Of a stretch of DNA of 64,000 nucleotides, positions 27,310 to 35,695 are shown in pieces. This DNA is from Flavobacteriales bacterium UBA4466. GTDB taxonomy: Bacteria; Bacteroidota; Bacteroidia; Flavobacteriales_D; Crocinitomicaceae. The first letter of the stretch is position 1. Each line of letters starts with the position of its first letter. The translations under genes were made by a program, and so were the position numbers. The notes beneath the pieces are model-generated. The model saw nothing but the letters and a program-made list of their open reading frames with translations, was not told the DNA's origin and did not search any database. The stretch is taken from contig CAJJBE010000004.1 in the NCBI GenBank assembly GCA_905182335.1, positions 62,001 to 126,000 on the forward strand. Reading direction: 5' to 3'.

Positions 27310-27864
27310 ATGGAGAAGTTAATCTTAACAGTATTAGTGGCACTTATTGCCACAGGAACTTTCTCTCAAAAGAAAGAAAAATTAAAATTAGATTTGACAA
27401 ATGCCTTGGTGATTGGGCAGATGGATAAAACTGAAGATCGCTATTCATTGGAAATTAATGCCACTGAATTACTGAACTCACGAGGTGTAAAAGCGATTCC
27501 TTCATTGAATGTAATTAAGCTGGGTGGCGAAGCATTGGTTTTGGCTTCAGATTCAATTGCAGAATTAATGAAAGCAAAAGGAATTGATACTTATGTCTTG
27601 ATAAGTGTTCGAGGATTTGATCGCAAATTTAAAGTTTCAGGAATCAAGGATAATTTGGAAACAGCACTGGGTCTAAGTAGCCTTTTTGATTTGTACCGTG
27701 AGGATATCGTTTCTATTAGCTTTGAGTTTAAATTCTTTAGAGGCAGTGAGTTGATTTATTCTGACATGGTTAAATGTGGAAACATCGGTGACCGTGAGAG
27801 TGTGATCAAGCGTTTTCGTAAGAAAGTTGGGAAGCGTATAGTGAAGAGGTGGAAGAAAAAATAA
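27310..27864 (+). CDS. secreted protein of unknown function
   Basis: A 184-residue protein with a clear signal peptide (MEKLILTVLVALIATGTFSQ, cleavage likely near residue 20). The mature part is alpha/beta with no obvious active site: DLTNALVIGQMDKTEDRYSL near 28-47, VKAIPSLNVI near 60, DTYVLISVRG near 91. It ends in a very basic helix (RFRKKVGKRIVKRWKKK). The alternating pattern recalls periplasmic or outer-membrane-associated domains that handle a lipoprotein-like partner, but I do not recognise a family. It is followed by a strong terminator. Confidence 0.7.
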   Translation: MEKLILTVLVALIATGTFSQKKEKLKLDLTNALVIGQMDKTEDRYSLEINATELLNSRGVKAIPSLNVIKLGGEALVLASDSIAELMKAKGIDTYVLISVRGFDRKFKVSGIKDNLETALGLSSLFDLYREDIVSISFEFKFFRGSELIYSDMVKCGNIGDRESVIKRFRKKVGKRIVKRWKKK

Positions 27865-27910
27865 GCCTTTTTTAGTGACACAATAAGAGTATGATTTACT
27901 AAGTAAAAAA

Positions 27911-27936
27911 AAGACCTCAACTTGAGGTCTTTCTTT
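27911..27936. terminator. bidirectional rho-independent terminator
   Basis: AAGACCT-CAACTTG-AGGTCTT (extendable to ten pairs) flanked by A-runs on the left and T-runs on the right. It lies between convergent genes (27310-27864 plus, 27954-28778 minus) and can serve both. Confidence 0.88.
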
Positions 27937-27953
27937 TAATATTTTACTTGAAA

Positions 27954-28778
27954 TTATAATGATTTAAAAGGTAAATATGGAGCTTTAAGCCATTTTACTA
28001 ATGTAGATGCTAATCCGTATAAGAATTGATATACCATTACATTAATGTATAAATTCACTAATATAACCACAATTGATATAAATGATCCGAATACACCGAT
28101 AGCACCTGCTACTGTCCAAGCGCCTCCATATCCCATATTTGGACCAGCCATCATATCTGTCATCATCTCACCAAATTGTGTCATTCCTAAATCATTTAGC
28201 AATCCAAATAATATAGCTGTTCCCATAGACCCCATTTCAGTTAACACTAACAGATCCATACCCATAGCATTAACAATATTAAGTGTTGTGATAAAACTTA
28301 ACAGAGCTGAAATGGCTACAAAAAGCCCCATCATAGCCAGAATGTAGCCAGCCATTTTTATCATGGCAACAGGAAGGTCTAAAAATACTAGACCAATAGT
28401 ATTGCTTTTAGATGAGCCAAGGCTGTCACCAATATTCCGTATAATTTGTGCAATAGGGAAGGCAGCACAGGTCCATAATAAAATAGATAAAACAGCACTT
28501 ATTATAGCTTCTGTTTCACCCTGCCACATTTTTCCTGAGTTTTCCCATAATTTCTCTAATGTTCCAAATAGGATCATTATGCAGCTAGCAAGTGCTAAAA
28601 CTTGGAATACTTTTCCAATCCAGCCTGCAATTCTATTTTCAGAGTCTTCTACGCAAGAGGTCCAGTTATTCCAAGGCAGCTTTTCACTGATTATTTTTGG
28701 AGAGTCAAGCAATTGATTTGTCAATTCATTAACTTTAGCCATCTTGTCTGTTGATTCAATTTTTTCCGTTGTTTCCAT
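27954..28778 (-). CDS. integral membrane protein of unknown function
   Basis: A 274-residue protein. A soluble, charged N-terminus of about 50 residues is followed by hydrophobic segments near 55-73, 90-112, 137-168 and 218-252. A Met/Gly-rich stretch (GEMMTDMMAGPNMGYGG, about 203-219) lies before the last segment. It has no signal peptide and no motif I recognise. It is not in an operon, faces the terminator at 27911, and its upstream region is gene-free. It could be a transporter-like or scaffold protein; no function is claimed. Confidence 0.7.
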   Translation of the reverse strand: METTEKIESTDKMAKVNELTNQLLDSPKIISEKLPWNNWTSCVEDSENRIAGWIGKVFQVLALASCIMILFGTLEKLWENSGKMWQGETEAIISAVLSILLWTCAAFPIAQIIRNIGDSLGSSKSNTIGLVFLDLPVAMIKMAGYILAMMGLFVAISALLSFITTLNIVNAMGMDLLVLTEMGSMGTAILFGLLNDLGMTQFGEMMTDMMAGPNMGYGGAWTVAGAIGVFGSFISIVVILVNLYINVMVYQFLYGLASTLVKWLKAPYLPFKSL

Positions 28779-29081
28779 TTTTTTTTAATTTAATAATTAG
28801 ATATTAAGTTCATTGAAATTACTTTAAATTAAAACAGGAATAATAGGGTTACTATTGATAATGTAAACAATAAATTGTTAATAATCAGCATTTTGAATAG
28901 TGTTTACTGGTGTATTAGGACTACAATTATCACTTATATCGCGGCTTTTTTTAAAAGGAAATTAATGGTTTAGCCCCCCAGAGTTTAAATAAAAACAGAC
29001 AGTAATATTTGTAATTGAAAGCTTCGTTTCAAAACAATAGAATGGAAAATAGTTAAACTATTTTTCTAACTTTAAGGGATT
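28779..29081. other. AT-rich intergenic region, no gene found
   Basis: About 300 bases of very AT-rich DNA upstream of the membrane protein gene (minus) and the decayed SPFH gene (plus). I see a short inverted repeat AAAATAG/CTATTTT at 29046-29064 and a run of six C at 28975-28980, but no open frame, tRNA or clear TAnnTTTG box. Confidence 0.5.
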
Positions 29082-29317
29082 ATGGCAATATTAGATGTTC
29101 TTAAATTTGAAGGGCCAAATGACGTTCTCGTTTGGAAGTGGCGATCAGAATCAAATATAGCTCGTGAAAACGAGTTGAGAATGGGCTGCATAATCAATAT
29201 GCATTAGTTTGGAAAAACAAATGTGAGCAAATTATAATGAAAGCGAAGTTTTCTATGCAAGATGATCAAGAAACATTGAAGCAAGTACTTCACTATGCTA
29301 AGGAGCTTGATTTATAA
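29082..29317 (+). pseudogene. decayed SPFH-domain-type gene, two fragments in different frames
   Basis: From ATG 29082 one frame gives MAILDVLKFEGPNDVLVWKW and on to ARENELRMG before a stop at 29205. This resembles the N-terminus of SPFH/virion-core-like proteins of the phylum, which open with MAI-DV-K-EG and VWK. A second frame, 29195 to a stop at 29315, gives QYALVWKNKCEQI and then a C-terminal-looking stretch DDQETLKQVLHYAKELDL. A complete homologue would be several hundred residues, so the middle has been lost and the rest frameshifted. The family call is from memory of the N-terminal pattern; the broken state is read directly. Confidence 0.6.
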
Positions 29318-29332
29318 GCGAAAGCAGTTTTT

Positions 29333-29998
29333 ATGACCAATAAATCTAGCATGATAAAAACACCTTGGCCAACTAAAAAAGCGATGGATCAGGTTTATGC
29401 GATGAAGCTTTGGGGGGAGAATAATTCTGATTTTTATTCTGGTGATGGCTCACATTCTCCGATAATAGTAGATCCATACATAGATGTTTTAACCTCATTT
29501 TTAACTTCGTTTTCACCCCCCCTTGTGGTATGTGATTTAGGTTGTGGGGATTTTAATGTGGGCAAAGACCTGGTCAAATACACGAAGAAGTACATCGCCA
29601 TAGATATTGTTTCAGATCTTATTAAGTACAACTCAGAAGTTTTCAAGGCAGACAATTTAGAGTTTCATTGTTTGGATATCGCTTATGATGATTTCCCTTC
29701 TGGAGACTGTGCTATATTAAGACAAGTTTTACAACATTTATCTAATGCTGAAATACAACGCATTGTAAGTAATTTGTGTGCTTTTAAATATGTTGTTTTG
29801 ACCGAACATATCCCTAGCGGAGATTTTATTTCAAACAAGGATATTATTTCGGGTCAAGGAACGCGCTTAAAAAAGCAAAGTGGGTTGAATTTATTTCATC
29901 CGCCGTTCTCTTTTAAAGTGAAGGAATCAAAACAATTATTGTCCGTTGTTCTAGATGACGAGAATGGGGCTATTGTAACGACACTTTACATAGCTTAA
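29333..29998 (+). CDS. SAM-dependent class I methyltransferase
   Basis: A 221-residue protein. The SAM-binding motif I is VCDLGCGDFNVG (residues 66-77), Asp91 ends strand beta-2 (YIAIDIVSD), and CAILRQVLQHLSNAEI is the motif around strand beta-4. The N-terminus (TPWPTKKAMDQVYAMKLWG) is characteristic of a family of small methyltransferases of unknown substrate often found in sugar or surface loci. No such locus is here; it stands next to a decayed gene and is convergent with ribE, only 9 bases away. It may be a recent arrival. Confidence 0.8.
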   Translation: MTNKSSMIKTPWPTKKAMDQVYAMKLWGENNSDFYSGDGSHSPIIVDPYIDVLTSFLTSFSPPLVVCDLGCGDFNVGKDLVKYTKKYIAIDIVSDLIKYNSEVFKADNLEFHCLDIAYDDFPSGDCAILRQVLQHLSNAEIQRIVSNLCAFKYVVLTEHIPSGDFISNKDIISGQGTRLKKQSGLNLFHPPFSFKVKESKQLLSVVLDDENGAIVTTLYIA

Positions 29999-30007
29999 AA
30001 GAGCGGC

Positions 30008-30589
30008 TTACTCTCTAGCCATTAATTTAGCGACATATTTTCCAATAATATCAAACTCTAAATTGATTTTGTCACCTACTTTTAAGGTATGAAAATTTGT
30101 ATGCTCATACGTATATGGAATAATGTGTACCGAAAACGAATTATCTTTTGAATCGACGACAGTTAAGCTTGTTCCATTAATGGTTACTGATCCTTTTTCT
30201 ACAGTAACTTGATCTGCCGTGTATTTAAAAGTGTATTTCCAACTTCCATCTTGATCTTCAATGGCTGTGCAAATTGCTGTGGTGTCCACATGCCCTTGTA
30301 CGATATGTCCGTCTAAGCGTCCGTTCATGACTGTGCAGCGCTCTAAATTGACTTTCGTTCCAACATTCCAAGTACCCAAATTGGTTTTATTTAAGGTTTC
30401 TTGAATGGCCGTTACTCCATATTCGTCCTTGCTAATTTCAACCACAGTTAAGCAGCATCCGTTATGCGCAATGCTCTGGTCAATTTTAAGCTCATCAGTA
30501 AACGATGATTTAATGGTAAAGTGAATGTTTTCTCCTTTGCGCTTAATAAACGTAACGACTCCTAATTGCTCAATAATTCCTGTAAACAT
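30008..30589 (-). CDS. ribE: riboflavin synthase, alpha subunit
   Basis: A 193-residue enzyme that dismutates 6,7-dimethyl-8-ribityllumazine to riboflavin. It has two lumazine-binding repeats: the first starts with MFTGIIEQLG and has NGCCLTVVEI, and the second starts with GHIVQGHVDTTA and has INGTSLTVVD. The C-terminus LEFDIIGKYVAKLM is typical. It is cytoplasmic and forms a trimer. No FMN riboswitch is evident upstream. It is transcribed in the same direction as the next gene upstream with a 42-base gap. Confidence 0.96.
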   Translation of the reverse strand: MFTGIIEQLGVVTFIKRKGENIHFTIKSSFTDELKIDQSIAHNGCCLTVVEISKDEYGVTAIQETLNKTNLGTWNVGTKVNLERCTVMNGRLDGHIVQGHVDTTAICTAIEDQDGSWKYTFKYTADQVTVEKGSVTINGTSLTVVDSKDNSFSVHIIPYTYEHTNFHTLKVGDKINLEFDIIGKYVAKLMARE

Positions 30590-30631
30590 GTTCTTATTAT
30601 TTTATATCCCTACTGGTCCTTTTTTTATTTG

Positions 30632-31189
30632 CTATATATCCCCAGCCCTACCCGTATCGATGTAGTACTGTTTAGACTGACGATTTTGATAAACTACCAG
30701 TAGTCTAGTTGAGTTGTTATACCCAACCTCAGGAGTCTCTTCATACATATAAACAATTACAGTATGTCTTACTATAGGAGAATCATCAAATCTGTGACCA
30801 TTAAAACCAAGAACCTCTTTATGTAGTGGAGAATTTAACCATACAGTCATAAGTTCTTTTATAAAATCTTCAGAGTCTACATCTCGATTTTCGTGACTTT
30901 CAAAATTATAAGAAGCGTTAAGGTTAGCTAAGTTTTCTCCACCAGGTTGACAATTACAGTGAGTCAACCTAATACTATTGTTAGATATAGAACGTTTAAC
31001 TAAAGTATCAGCCCACCTCAAAGCTGTAGTATTCACATTATCATAAACCAAAGTACCAACTCCAATAGAATCTCTATACTCATTAATTTGTTCTAATATC
31101 ACTTTTTCTATTTCGTATTTTCTCCAGTATTCTTGTGAGAATGAAGTAAAAGAAAGTAAGACTAATAGTATGGTAAATATTTTTTTCAT
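30632..31189 (-). CDS. secreted CAP-domain (SCP/PR-1-like) protein
   Basis: A 185-residue protein with a signal peptide (MKKIFTILLVLLSFTSFSQ) and a CAP domain over most of the mature chain: ILEQINEYRDSIGVGTLVYDN near residues 32-52, RWADTLVKRS, a histidine in LTHCNC, the GGENLA block near 88-93, and WLNSPLHKEVL near 116-126. The second canonical histidine is present in LHKEVL. Role unknown; CAP proteins can be lipid-binding or peptidase-like. Its ATG overlaps the stop of the FdhF/YdeP gene by four bases. Confidence 0.82.
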   Translation of the reverse strand: MKKIFTILLVLLSFTSFSQEYWRKYEIEKVILEQINEYRDSIGVGTLVYDNVNTTALRWADTLVKRSISNNSIRLTHCNCQPGGENLANLNASYNFESHENRDVDSEDFIKELMTVWLNSPLHKEVLGFNGHRFDDSPIVRHTVIVYMYEETPEVGYNNSTRLLVVYQNRQSKQYYIDTGRAGDI

Positions 31190-33435
31190 TTGATTTTAAC
31201 TTTCACAGATTTAGACGATGGTGTGTGACTTGAATGTGCGTGTAGCCCGAGTGGAACCAATCGGTTTGCCTCGGGAAAGTAGGTTGCTAAGCATCCTTTT
31301 GGAATGTTGTATGGAACTACTGCAAAGCCTTCAACTACACGCTTCGTATTGTTGTAATTATTATATAAAGTAACTAAGTCACCTTGCTTTAAGCCTTTTG
31401 ATTTTACGTCACCCTTATTCATAAATACCACCATTCTTCCGTTGTAAATACCTCTATATCGATCATCTAATCCGTAAATTGTGGTATTAAATTGATCATG
31501 GCTTCGTATGGTCATCATCAAATATTCGTCTACTTCACAATTATTTTTAGAAACCTTATTTACTGTAAAATTGGCTTTCTTATTTGGCGTTGTAAAGTTT
31601 CCTGTTCTCGCTCCATTTGGCAATTCGAATCCGAGTGGTTTTTTTAAGCGCTCGTTGAAATTTTCGAATCCTGCAATGGTTTTTTCAATTAGGTCTCTAA
31701 TGTTACTATAATCTTCGATTAAGAAATCCCAATCTACTTTGTCTTGTGTTAATGTTGCTTTTGCCATATTGGCTACAATTACGGGCTCGCTTTCTACAAA
31801 TTCAGAAGGAGGCTGCAATAACCCTTGAGTTGTGTGTACTACACCCATTGAGTTTTCTACGGATACAAATTGCGATTTTCCATTTTTCACGTACTTATCT
31901 GTTCGACCCATTGATGGTAAAATCAATGCTGTTTTTCCGTGTGTTAAATGTGAGCGATTCAGTTTTGTAGAGATATGCGCTGTCAAATTACATTTGTTCA
32001 ATGCATCTGCTGTATAAAGTGTGTCAGGTGATGCGGACAAGAAATTCCCCCCCATTCCGATAAACACTTTTACTTTCTCTTCGTGCATAGCTTGGATTAC
32101 ACTAACTACACTGTATCCATCTTCTTGTGGAGGTGTAAAGCCGAAGTTCTCGCTAATTTTATTTAATAATGCTTTTGAAGGACGCTCTGCAATTCCCATG
32201 GTGCGATCTCCCTGAACGTTACTGTGACCACGCACAGGACAGGTTCCTGCCCCTGGTTTGCCAATACTTCCCTTCATTAATAAAAGGTTTACTACTTCTT
32301 GGATGTTGTCGACACCGTTTACGTGCTGTGTCAACCCCATCCCCCAGCATGTGATAACATTTTTGCGGTTAGCAAGTAAATCGACAAATGCATCAATTTC
32401 ACTTTCTGCAAGTCCTGTACGCTCAACTAAGCTTCCCAAATCTTGTTGATCTAGGTCTGCTTTGAATTCAGTGTAACCAACAGTTTTATTTGCGATGAAA
32501 TCTTCATCTAAAATATCTGGATTCGCTTTAGCGCGTTCGTATAACTTAATCATTGCGGCTTTTAGCAAGGCCACATCTTCATTAATGCGGAGCTGTAAAT
32601 ATAGATCTGAAATTACCGTTCCACCACCTACAACACCTTTAATCGTTTGAGGGTTTTTGAATTTCACCAATCCAATTTCTTTCAAAGGATTAATGGACAC
32701 AACCTTTGCACCGTTTGCTTTTGCTCTTTCCAATGAAGAAAGCATTCTTGGGTGATTTGTTGCTGGGTTTTGACCAAATATTAGGATTAAATCTGACTTG
32801 TAAAGATCGTCTAGTGTTACAGATCCCTTTCCAATTCCCACTGTTCTTGACAATGCAATACCGCTTGATTCGTGACACATGTTTGAACAATCTGGCAGAT
32901 TATTGGTTCCATACATTCGAACAAACAGCTGATATAAAAATGCCGCTTCGTTACTTGTTCTCCCTGAGGTGTAGAATGCCGCATCGTTTGGGCTGCTTAA
33001 CGCGTTTAGGTTTTTACCAATAATTTTGTTGGCTTCACCCCACGTTGTTTCTTCGTAGTGTGTACTTCCCGGCCTAAGTATCATAGGATGTGTTAAACGC
33101 CCTTGCTGTCCTAACCAATAATCGCTTTGTGCTTGTAATTCTTCTATAGAATGTTTGGCGAAAAATGCTGGGGTTGCTCTAGCATCCATTGCTTCTTCCG
33201 CAATTGCTTTTACCCCATTTTCACAGTATTCACCTAGTTTAGAGCGATGTTTTGGATCTGGCCACGCACAACCAGGACAATCTAATCCTTCTTTTTTGTT
33301 CAGCTTATTCAATACTTTTAGACTCTTGCCTTTGGGCATTCGGGCAAAAATATTCTTCAATGCGATAACCACGGCTTTCATTCCTGCTGCATGCTCAGGG
33401 GTACGCGTTATCCGTAATTTTTCTGATTCAATCAT
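31186..33435 (-). CDS. FdhF/YdeP family molybdopterin oxidoreductase
   Basis: A 749-residue cytoplasmic molybdoenzyme homologous to E. coli YdeP. It has CPGCAWPDP at residues 53-61, the CHESSGIALSRTVGIGKGS segment near 187-205, FGQNPATNHPRML and the mid-protein block GMGLTQHVNGVDN. The C-terminal domain (about 630-749) is a molydopterin-dinucleotide-binding barrel, with IRSHDQFNTTIYGLDDRYRG. The substrate is not established; YdeP is linked to acid resistance in E. coli. It lacks the full N-terminal four-cysteine cluster motif of true formate dehydrogenases. The downstream CAP-protein gene is coupled by a four-base overlap. Confidence 0.9.
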   Translation of the reverse strand: MIESEKLRITRTPEHAAGMKAVVIALKNIFARMPKGKSLKVLNKLNKKEGLDCPGCAWPDPKHRSKLGEYCENGVKAIAEEAMDARATPAFFAKHSIEELQAQSDYWLGQQGRLTHPMILRPGSTHYEETTWGEANKIIGKNLNALSSPNDAAFYTSGRTSNEAAFLYQLFVRMYGTNNLPDCSNMCHESSGIALSRTVGIGKGSVTLDDLYKSDLILIFGQNPATNHPRMLSSLERAKANGAKVVSINPLKEIGLVKFKNPQTIKGVVGGGTVISDLYLQLRINEDVALLKAAMIKLYERAKANPDILDEDFIANKTVGYTEFKADLDQQDLGSLVERTGLAESEIDAFVDLLANRKNVITCWGMGLTQHVNGVDNIQEVVNLLLMKGSIGKPGAGTCPVRGHSNVQGDRTMGIAERPSKALLNKISENFGFTPPQEDGYSVVSVIQAMHEEKVKVFIGMGGNFLSASPDTLYTADALNKCNLTAHISTKLNRSHLTHGKTALILPSMGRTDKYVKNGKSQFVSVENSMGVVHTTQGLLQPPSEFVESEPVIVANMAKATLTQDKVDWDFLIEDYSNIRDLIEKTIAGFENFNERLKKPLGFELPNGARTGNFTTPNKKANFTVNKVSKNNCEVDEYLMMTIRSHDQFNTTIYGLDDRYRGIYNGRMVVFMNKGDVKSKGLKQGDLVTLYNNYNNTKRVVEGFAVVPYNIPKGCLATYFPEANRLVPLGLHAHSSHTPSSKSVKVKIK

Positions 33436-33541
33436 ATTGAAAGCTAAAGATAAATAATTTTATTGGCTCTAAAGCGTATCGGCCTGTTATAAGAAAAGGA
33501 GGATATTATAAGTTACATTATTCAGCTTAGGAAGTATTTCT

Positions 33542-33985
33542 CTAGTTTTTATGTTTAACATTTTTGCTCGGTGTAATTATTATGGTTTTATTTATTTCCA
33601 AAACTTTTTCTACAAACGAATCGTTAGTTTTTGGACTAATATAAAGTTCTTTGTGTTTATCATATTTTATAATTAGTCCTTTTCTTGCTGTTGCAGGCTT
33701 CAATCCTACCCATAAAGTTTTTCCTTTTATGATTTCTCTTATTTGTTTTATTTCAATTTTTCCATATATCGGCCCGCTCTTATATTTTAATTCAGTTTGG
33801 GTGAGTTCATACTTTGTCCCAAAATGTATCCATAATAAAAGACTAATGGGCAGTAAAATAAAAAAGTCGATTATGCCTGACTCTTTAGCATTAAATATTC
33901 GAAATAATAATAGTGTAATTAGTAGTCCGCAAACTCCAAATATCAAGGTTTGAAATAAGATATCTTTTCTACTGTTAAACTTCAT
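33542..33985 (-). CDS. small membrane protein with bacterial PH-like domain
   Basis: A 147-residue protein with two adjacent hydrophobic spans (about residues 9-28 and 35-53), followed by a compact beta-rich domain: FGTKYELTQTELKYKSGPIYGKIEI near 55-79, then IREIIKGKTLW and GLIIKYDKHKELYISPK near 103-119. This is the pattern of the bacterial PH-like domains (bPH family) that begin with a two-span anchor. The function is unknown. It appears to be a single gene. Confidence 0.75.
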   Translation of the reverse strand: MKFNSRKDILFQTLIFGVCGLLITLLLFRIFNAKESGIIDFFILLPISLLLWIHFGTKYELTQTELKYKSGPIYGKIEIKQIREIIKGKTLWVGLKPATARKGLIIKYDKHKELYISPKTNDSFVEKVLEINKTIIITPSKNVKHKN

Positions 33986-34017
33986 CTTTTCATTAAATTA
34001 TTTCTTACAAAGATTGA

Positions 34018-34743
34018 TTATGATGCCTCTTCTGTTTTAATTGAGTCGTCTACTAAATGAAAGAGATCTTCTAGTTCTAGTTTTGTGAAATGACGGTATT
34101 TACCCGGTTTCAACCCCCCCAAATGAATGTTCATGATGCGAACACGTTTCAAGGTGCGAACTTCATATCCTAATTCAAGACACATTCTACGAATCTGACG
34201 ATTTAATCCTTGTGTTAATGTGATATTGAATGTATGGTCGTCTATCTTTTCAACCTTACAAGGGAGTGTAACAGTGTCTAAAATCCGAACACCGCTTGCC
34301 ATTTCTTTTAAGAAGTAGGAGCTTACATTGCGGTTTACACGTACAATGTATTCTTTCTCGTGATTATTTTTCGATCGTAAAATCTTATTGACTATGTCGC
34401 CATCGTTTGTCATAAAAATCAAGCCATCACTTGGCTTATCTAAACGGCCAATAGGAAAAATACGTTCAGGGTACTTTATGTATGTAATGATGTTTCCTTT
34501 TATTTCTGTATCGGTTGTACACGTAATCCCAATCGGTTTATTGAAGACCAAATAGATTTTATTTACTTCTTTGGTAATGACCTTGCCGTTTACTTCAATA
34601 ACATCTTCAGCAGAAACCTTGACCCCTAGAGTGGCTGTCTCACCGTTTACCTTTACTTCACCTGCTTCGATGAACTTATCTGCACCTCTACGCGAGCAAA
34701 AACCGGTTTCTGATATTGCTTTATTGAGTCGTTTTAATTCCAT
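34018..34743 (-). CDS. rluF: RluF/RsuA-type 23S rRNA pseudouridine synthase
   Basis: A 241-residue enzyme with an N-terminal S4 RNA-binding domain (about 1-50, LNKAISETGFCSRRGADKFI) and a pseudouridine synthase domain. The catalytic aspartate is Asp102 in PIGRLDKPSDGLIF, and the C-terminal motif is TQGLNRQIRRMCLELGYEV. This group modifies U2604/2605 of 23S rRNA, RluF being the closest by its N-terminal pattern. It has a promoter element 10 bases before the ATG, so its leader is very short. Confidence 0.9.
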   Translation of the reverse strand: MELKRLNKAISETGFCSRRGADKFIEAGEVKVNGETATLGVKVSAEDVIEVNGKVITKEVNKIYLVFNKPIGITCTTDTEIKGNIITYIKYPERIFPIGRLDKPSDGLIFMTNDGDIVNKILRSKNNHEKEYIVRVNRNVSSYFLKEMASGVRILDTVTLPCKVEKIDDHTFNITLTQGLNRQIRRMCLELGYEVRTLKRVRIMNIHLGGLKPGKYRHFTKLELEDLFHLVDDSIKTEEAS

Positions 34744-34753
34744 AATATGATCA

Positions 34754-34761
34754 CAAAGTTA
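34754..34761 (-). promoter_or_regulatory. rluF promoter, -7 element TAACTTTG
   Basis: An exact TAnnTTTG match on the minus strand, ending 10 bases before ATG 34743. It predicts a transcript with almost no 5' leader. Confidence 0.5.
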
Positions 34762-34806
34762 CGTGATTTGAGTGGTTCTGGACTCAAATTATTAGAAGTA
34801 GTACTT

Positions 34807-35604
34807 TCAATTTAAAGTGGCCTTTGTTTTAACGATAAAATTCGGATTGAATAGACTCTTTTTGTTATACGTTAAAATTTCATTATTAATTAAGCTTCTA
34901 ACTTCTCCGCCAAGCTCACTTAATATTGCTTGTCCTGCTGCAATGTCCCACTCCATAGTTGGGGCATAACGCAAATATACATCAGCATTACCCAATGCTA
35001 AGTCGAAAAATTTCAATGCGCTTCCTTTTTTAAGAAGGGTAATATCCCCGAATTCCGTCTTTAAGGCTTTAATTAAAGGGTATTTTGAGGCCGTAAAGCT
35101 TCTTGAGCAAGTAATTACTAGCGGTGAATTTACCTTTTGTCTAGGCTTTAACTCTTTCCAATTTAATGAGTTTTCTGCGTCTTCAAAATTGAAAATAAAA
35201 ACCCCTAAGCTTTTTCCTCCAATCATTATTTTTTTCTCTACTGGAGAGCAGATTAACCCGAAGATTGGAACTCCATCTTTAATGTGGGCTATATTAATAG
35301 AGAACTCATCGTTTTTCAGGATAAACATCTTTGTTCCATCCAAAGGATCAACACTCCAATTTTCTTCCCACTTGGATCGAATAGAATAATCATTCTTTGT
35401 ACGCTCTTCTCCCGTAATTGGAATGTTTAAAGGGTCTAGGTGCTTCGATATAATTTTAGATGATCTATAATCGGCTTCAGTGACAGGGGATCCATCGTCT
35501 TTTATTTTTACACTGATGGGGGAGCGATAAACCTCCATAATGGCATAGGCGGCTTCGATGGAAGCTTTTATACACCTTAGATATATGTGAGGAACCTTAT
35601 TCAC
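34807..35604 (-). CDS. cysQ: 3'(2'),5'-bisphosphate nucleotidase CysQ
   Basis: A 265-residue Mg-dependent phosphatase of the inositol monophosphatase fold. It removes the phosphate from PAP, the by-product of sulfate assimilation. The metal-site motifs are GEER (residues 65-68), DPLDGTKMF (86-94) and EWDIAAGQAIL near 211-221, with the CysQ-typical DDGSPVTEADYRSS at 37-50. The start is unclear: no ATG fits. TTG 35613 overlaps a promoter -7 box, so I prefer GTG 35604, which would make the message leaderless or nearly so. The next ATG would remove the first helix. Confidence 0.88.
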   Translation of the reverse strand: MNKVPHIYLRCIKASIEAAYAIMEVYRSPISVKIKDDGSPVTEADYRSSKIISKHLDPLNIPITGEERTKNDYSIRSKWEENWSVDPLDGTKMFILKNDEFSINIAHIKDGVPIFGLICSPVEKKIMIGGKSLGVFIFNFEDAENSLNWKELKPRQKVNSPLVITCSRSFTASKYPLIKALKTEFGDITLLKKGSALKFFDLALGNADVYLRYAPTMEWDIAAGQAILSELGGEVRSLINNEILTYNKKSLFNPNFIVKTKATLN

Positions 35605-35610
35605 TTTAAT

Positions 35611-35618
35611 CAAAGTTA
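35611..35618 (-). promoter_or_regulatory. cysQ promoter, -7 element TAACTTTG
   Basis: An exact TAnnTTTG match on the minus strand, 6 bases before the GTG at 35604 and overlapping an in-frame TTG at 35613. If used, it rules out the TTG as the start codon. Confidence 0.4.
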
Positions 35619-35644
35619 CAAAAACTTAGGCTCACATAGGAGCA

Positions 35645-35675
35645 TAAAAAAAGCCAGCCATAATGTGGATGGCTT
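35645..35675 (-). terminator. rho-independent terminator
   Basis: The arms AAGCCAGCCA and TGGATGGCTT pair with one mismatch around a TAATG loop. On the minus strand a run of seven T follows. It lies 20 bases past the stop of the 35696-36421 T9SS gene. Confidence 0.82.
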
Positions 35676-35695
35676 CTAGTATTTGAAAACTTAGA

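Noticed and set aside
32706-33023. A 105-codon plus-strand frame opposite the FdhF/YdeP gene, and several others nearby
   Set aside because: They are antisense shadows of a well-identified 749-residue enzyme.
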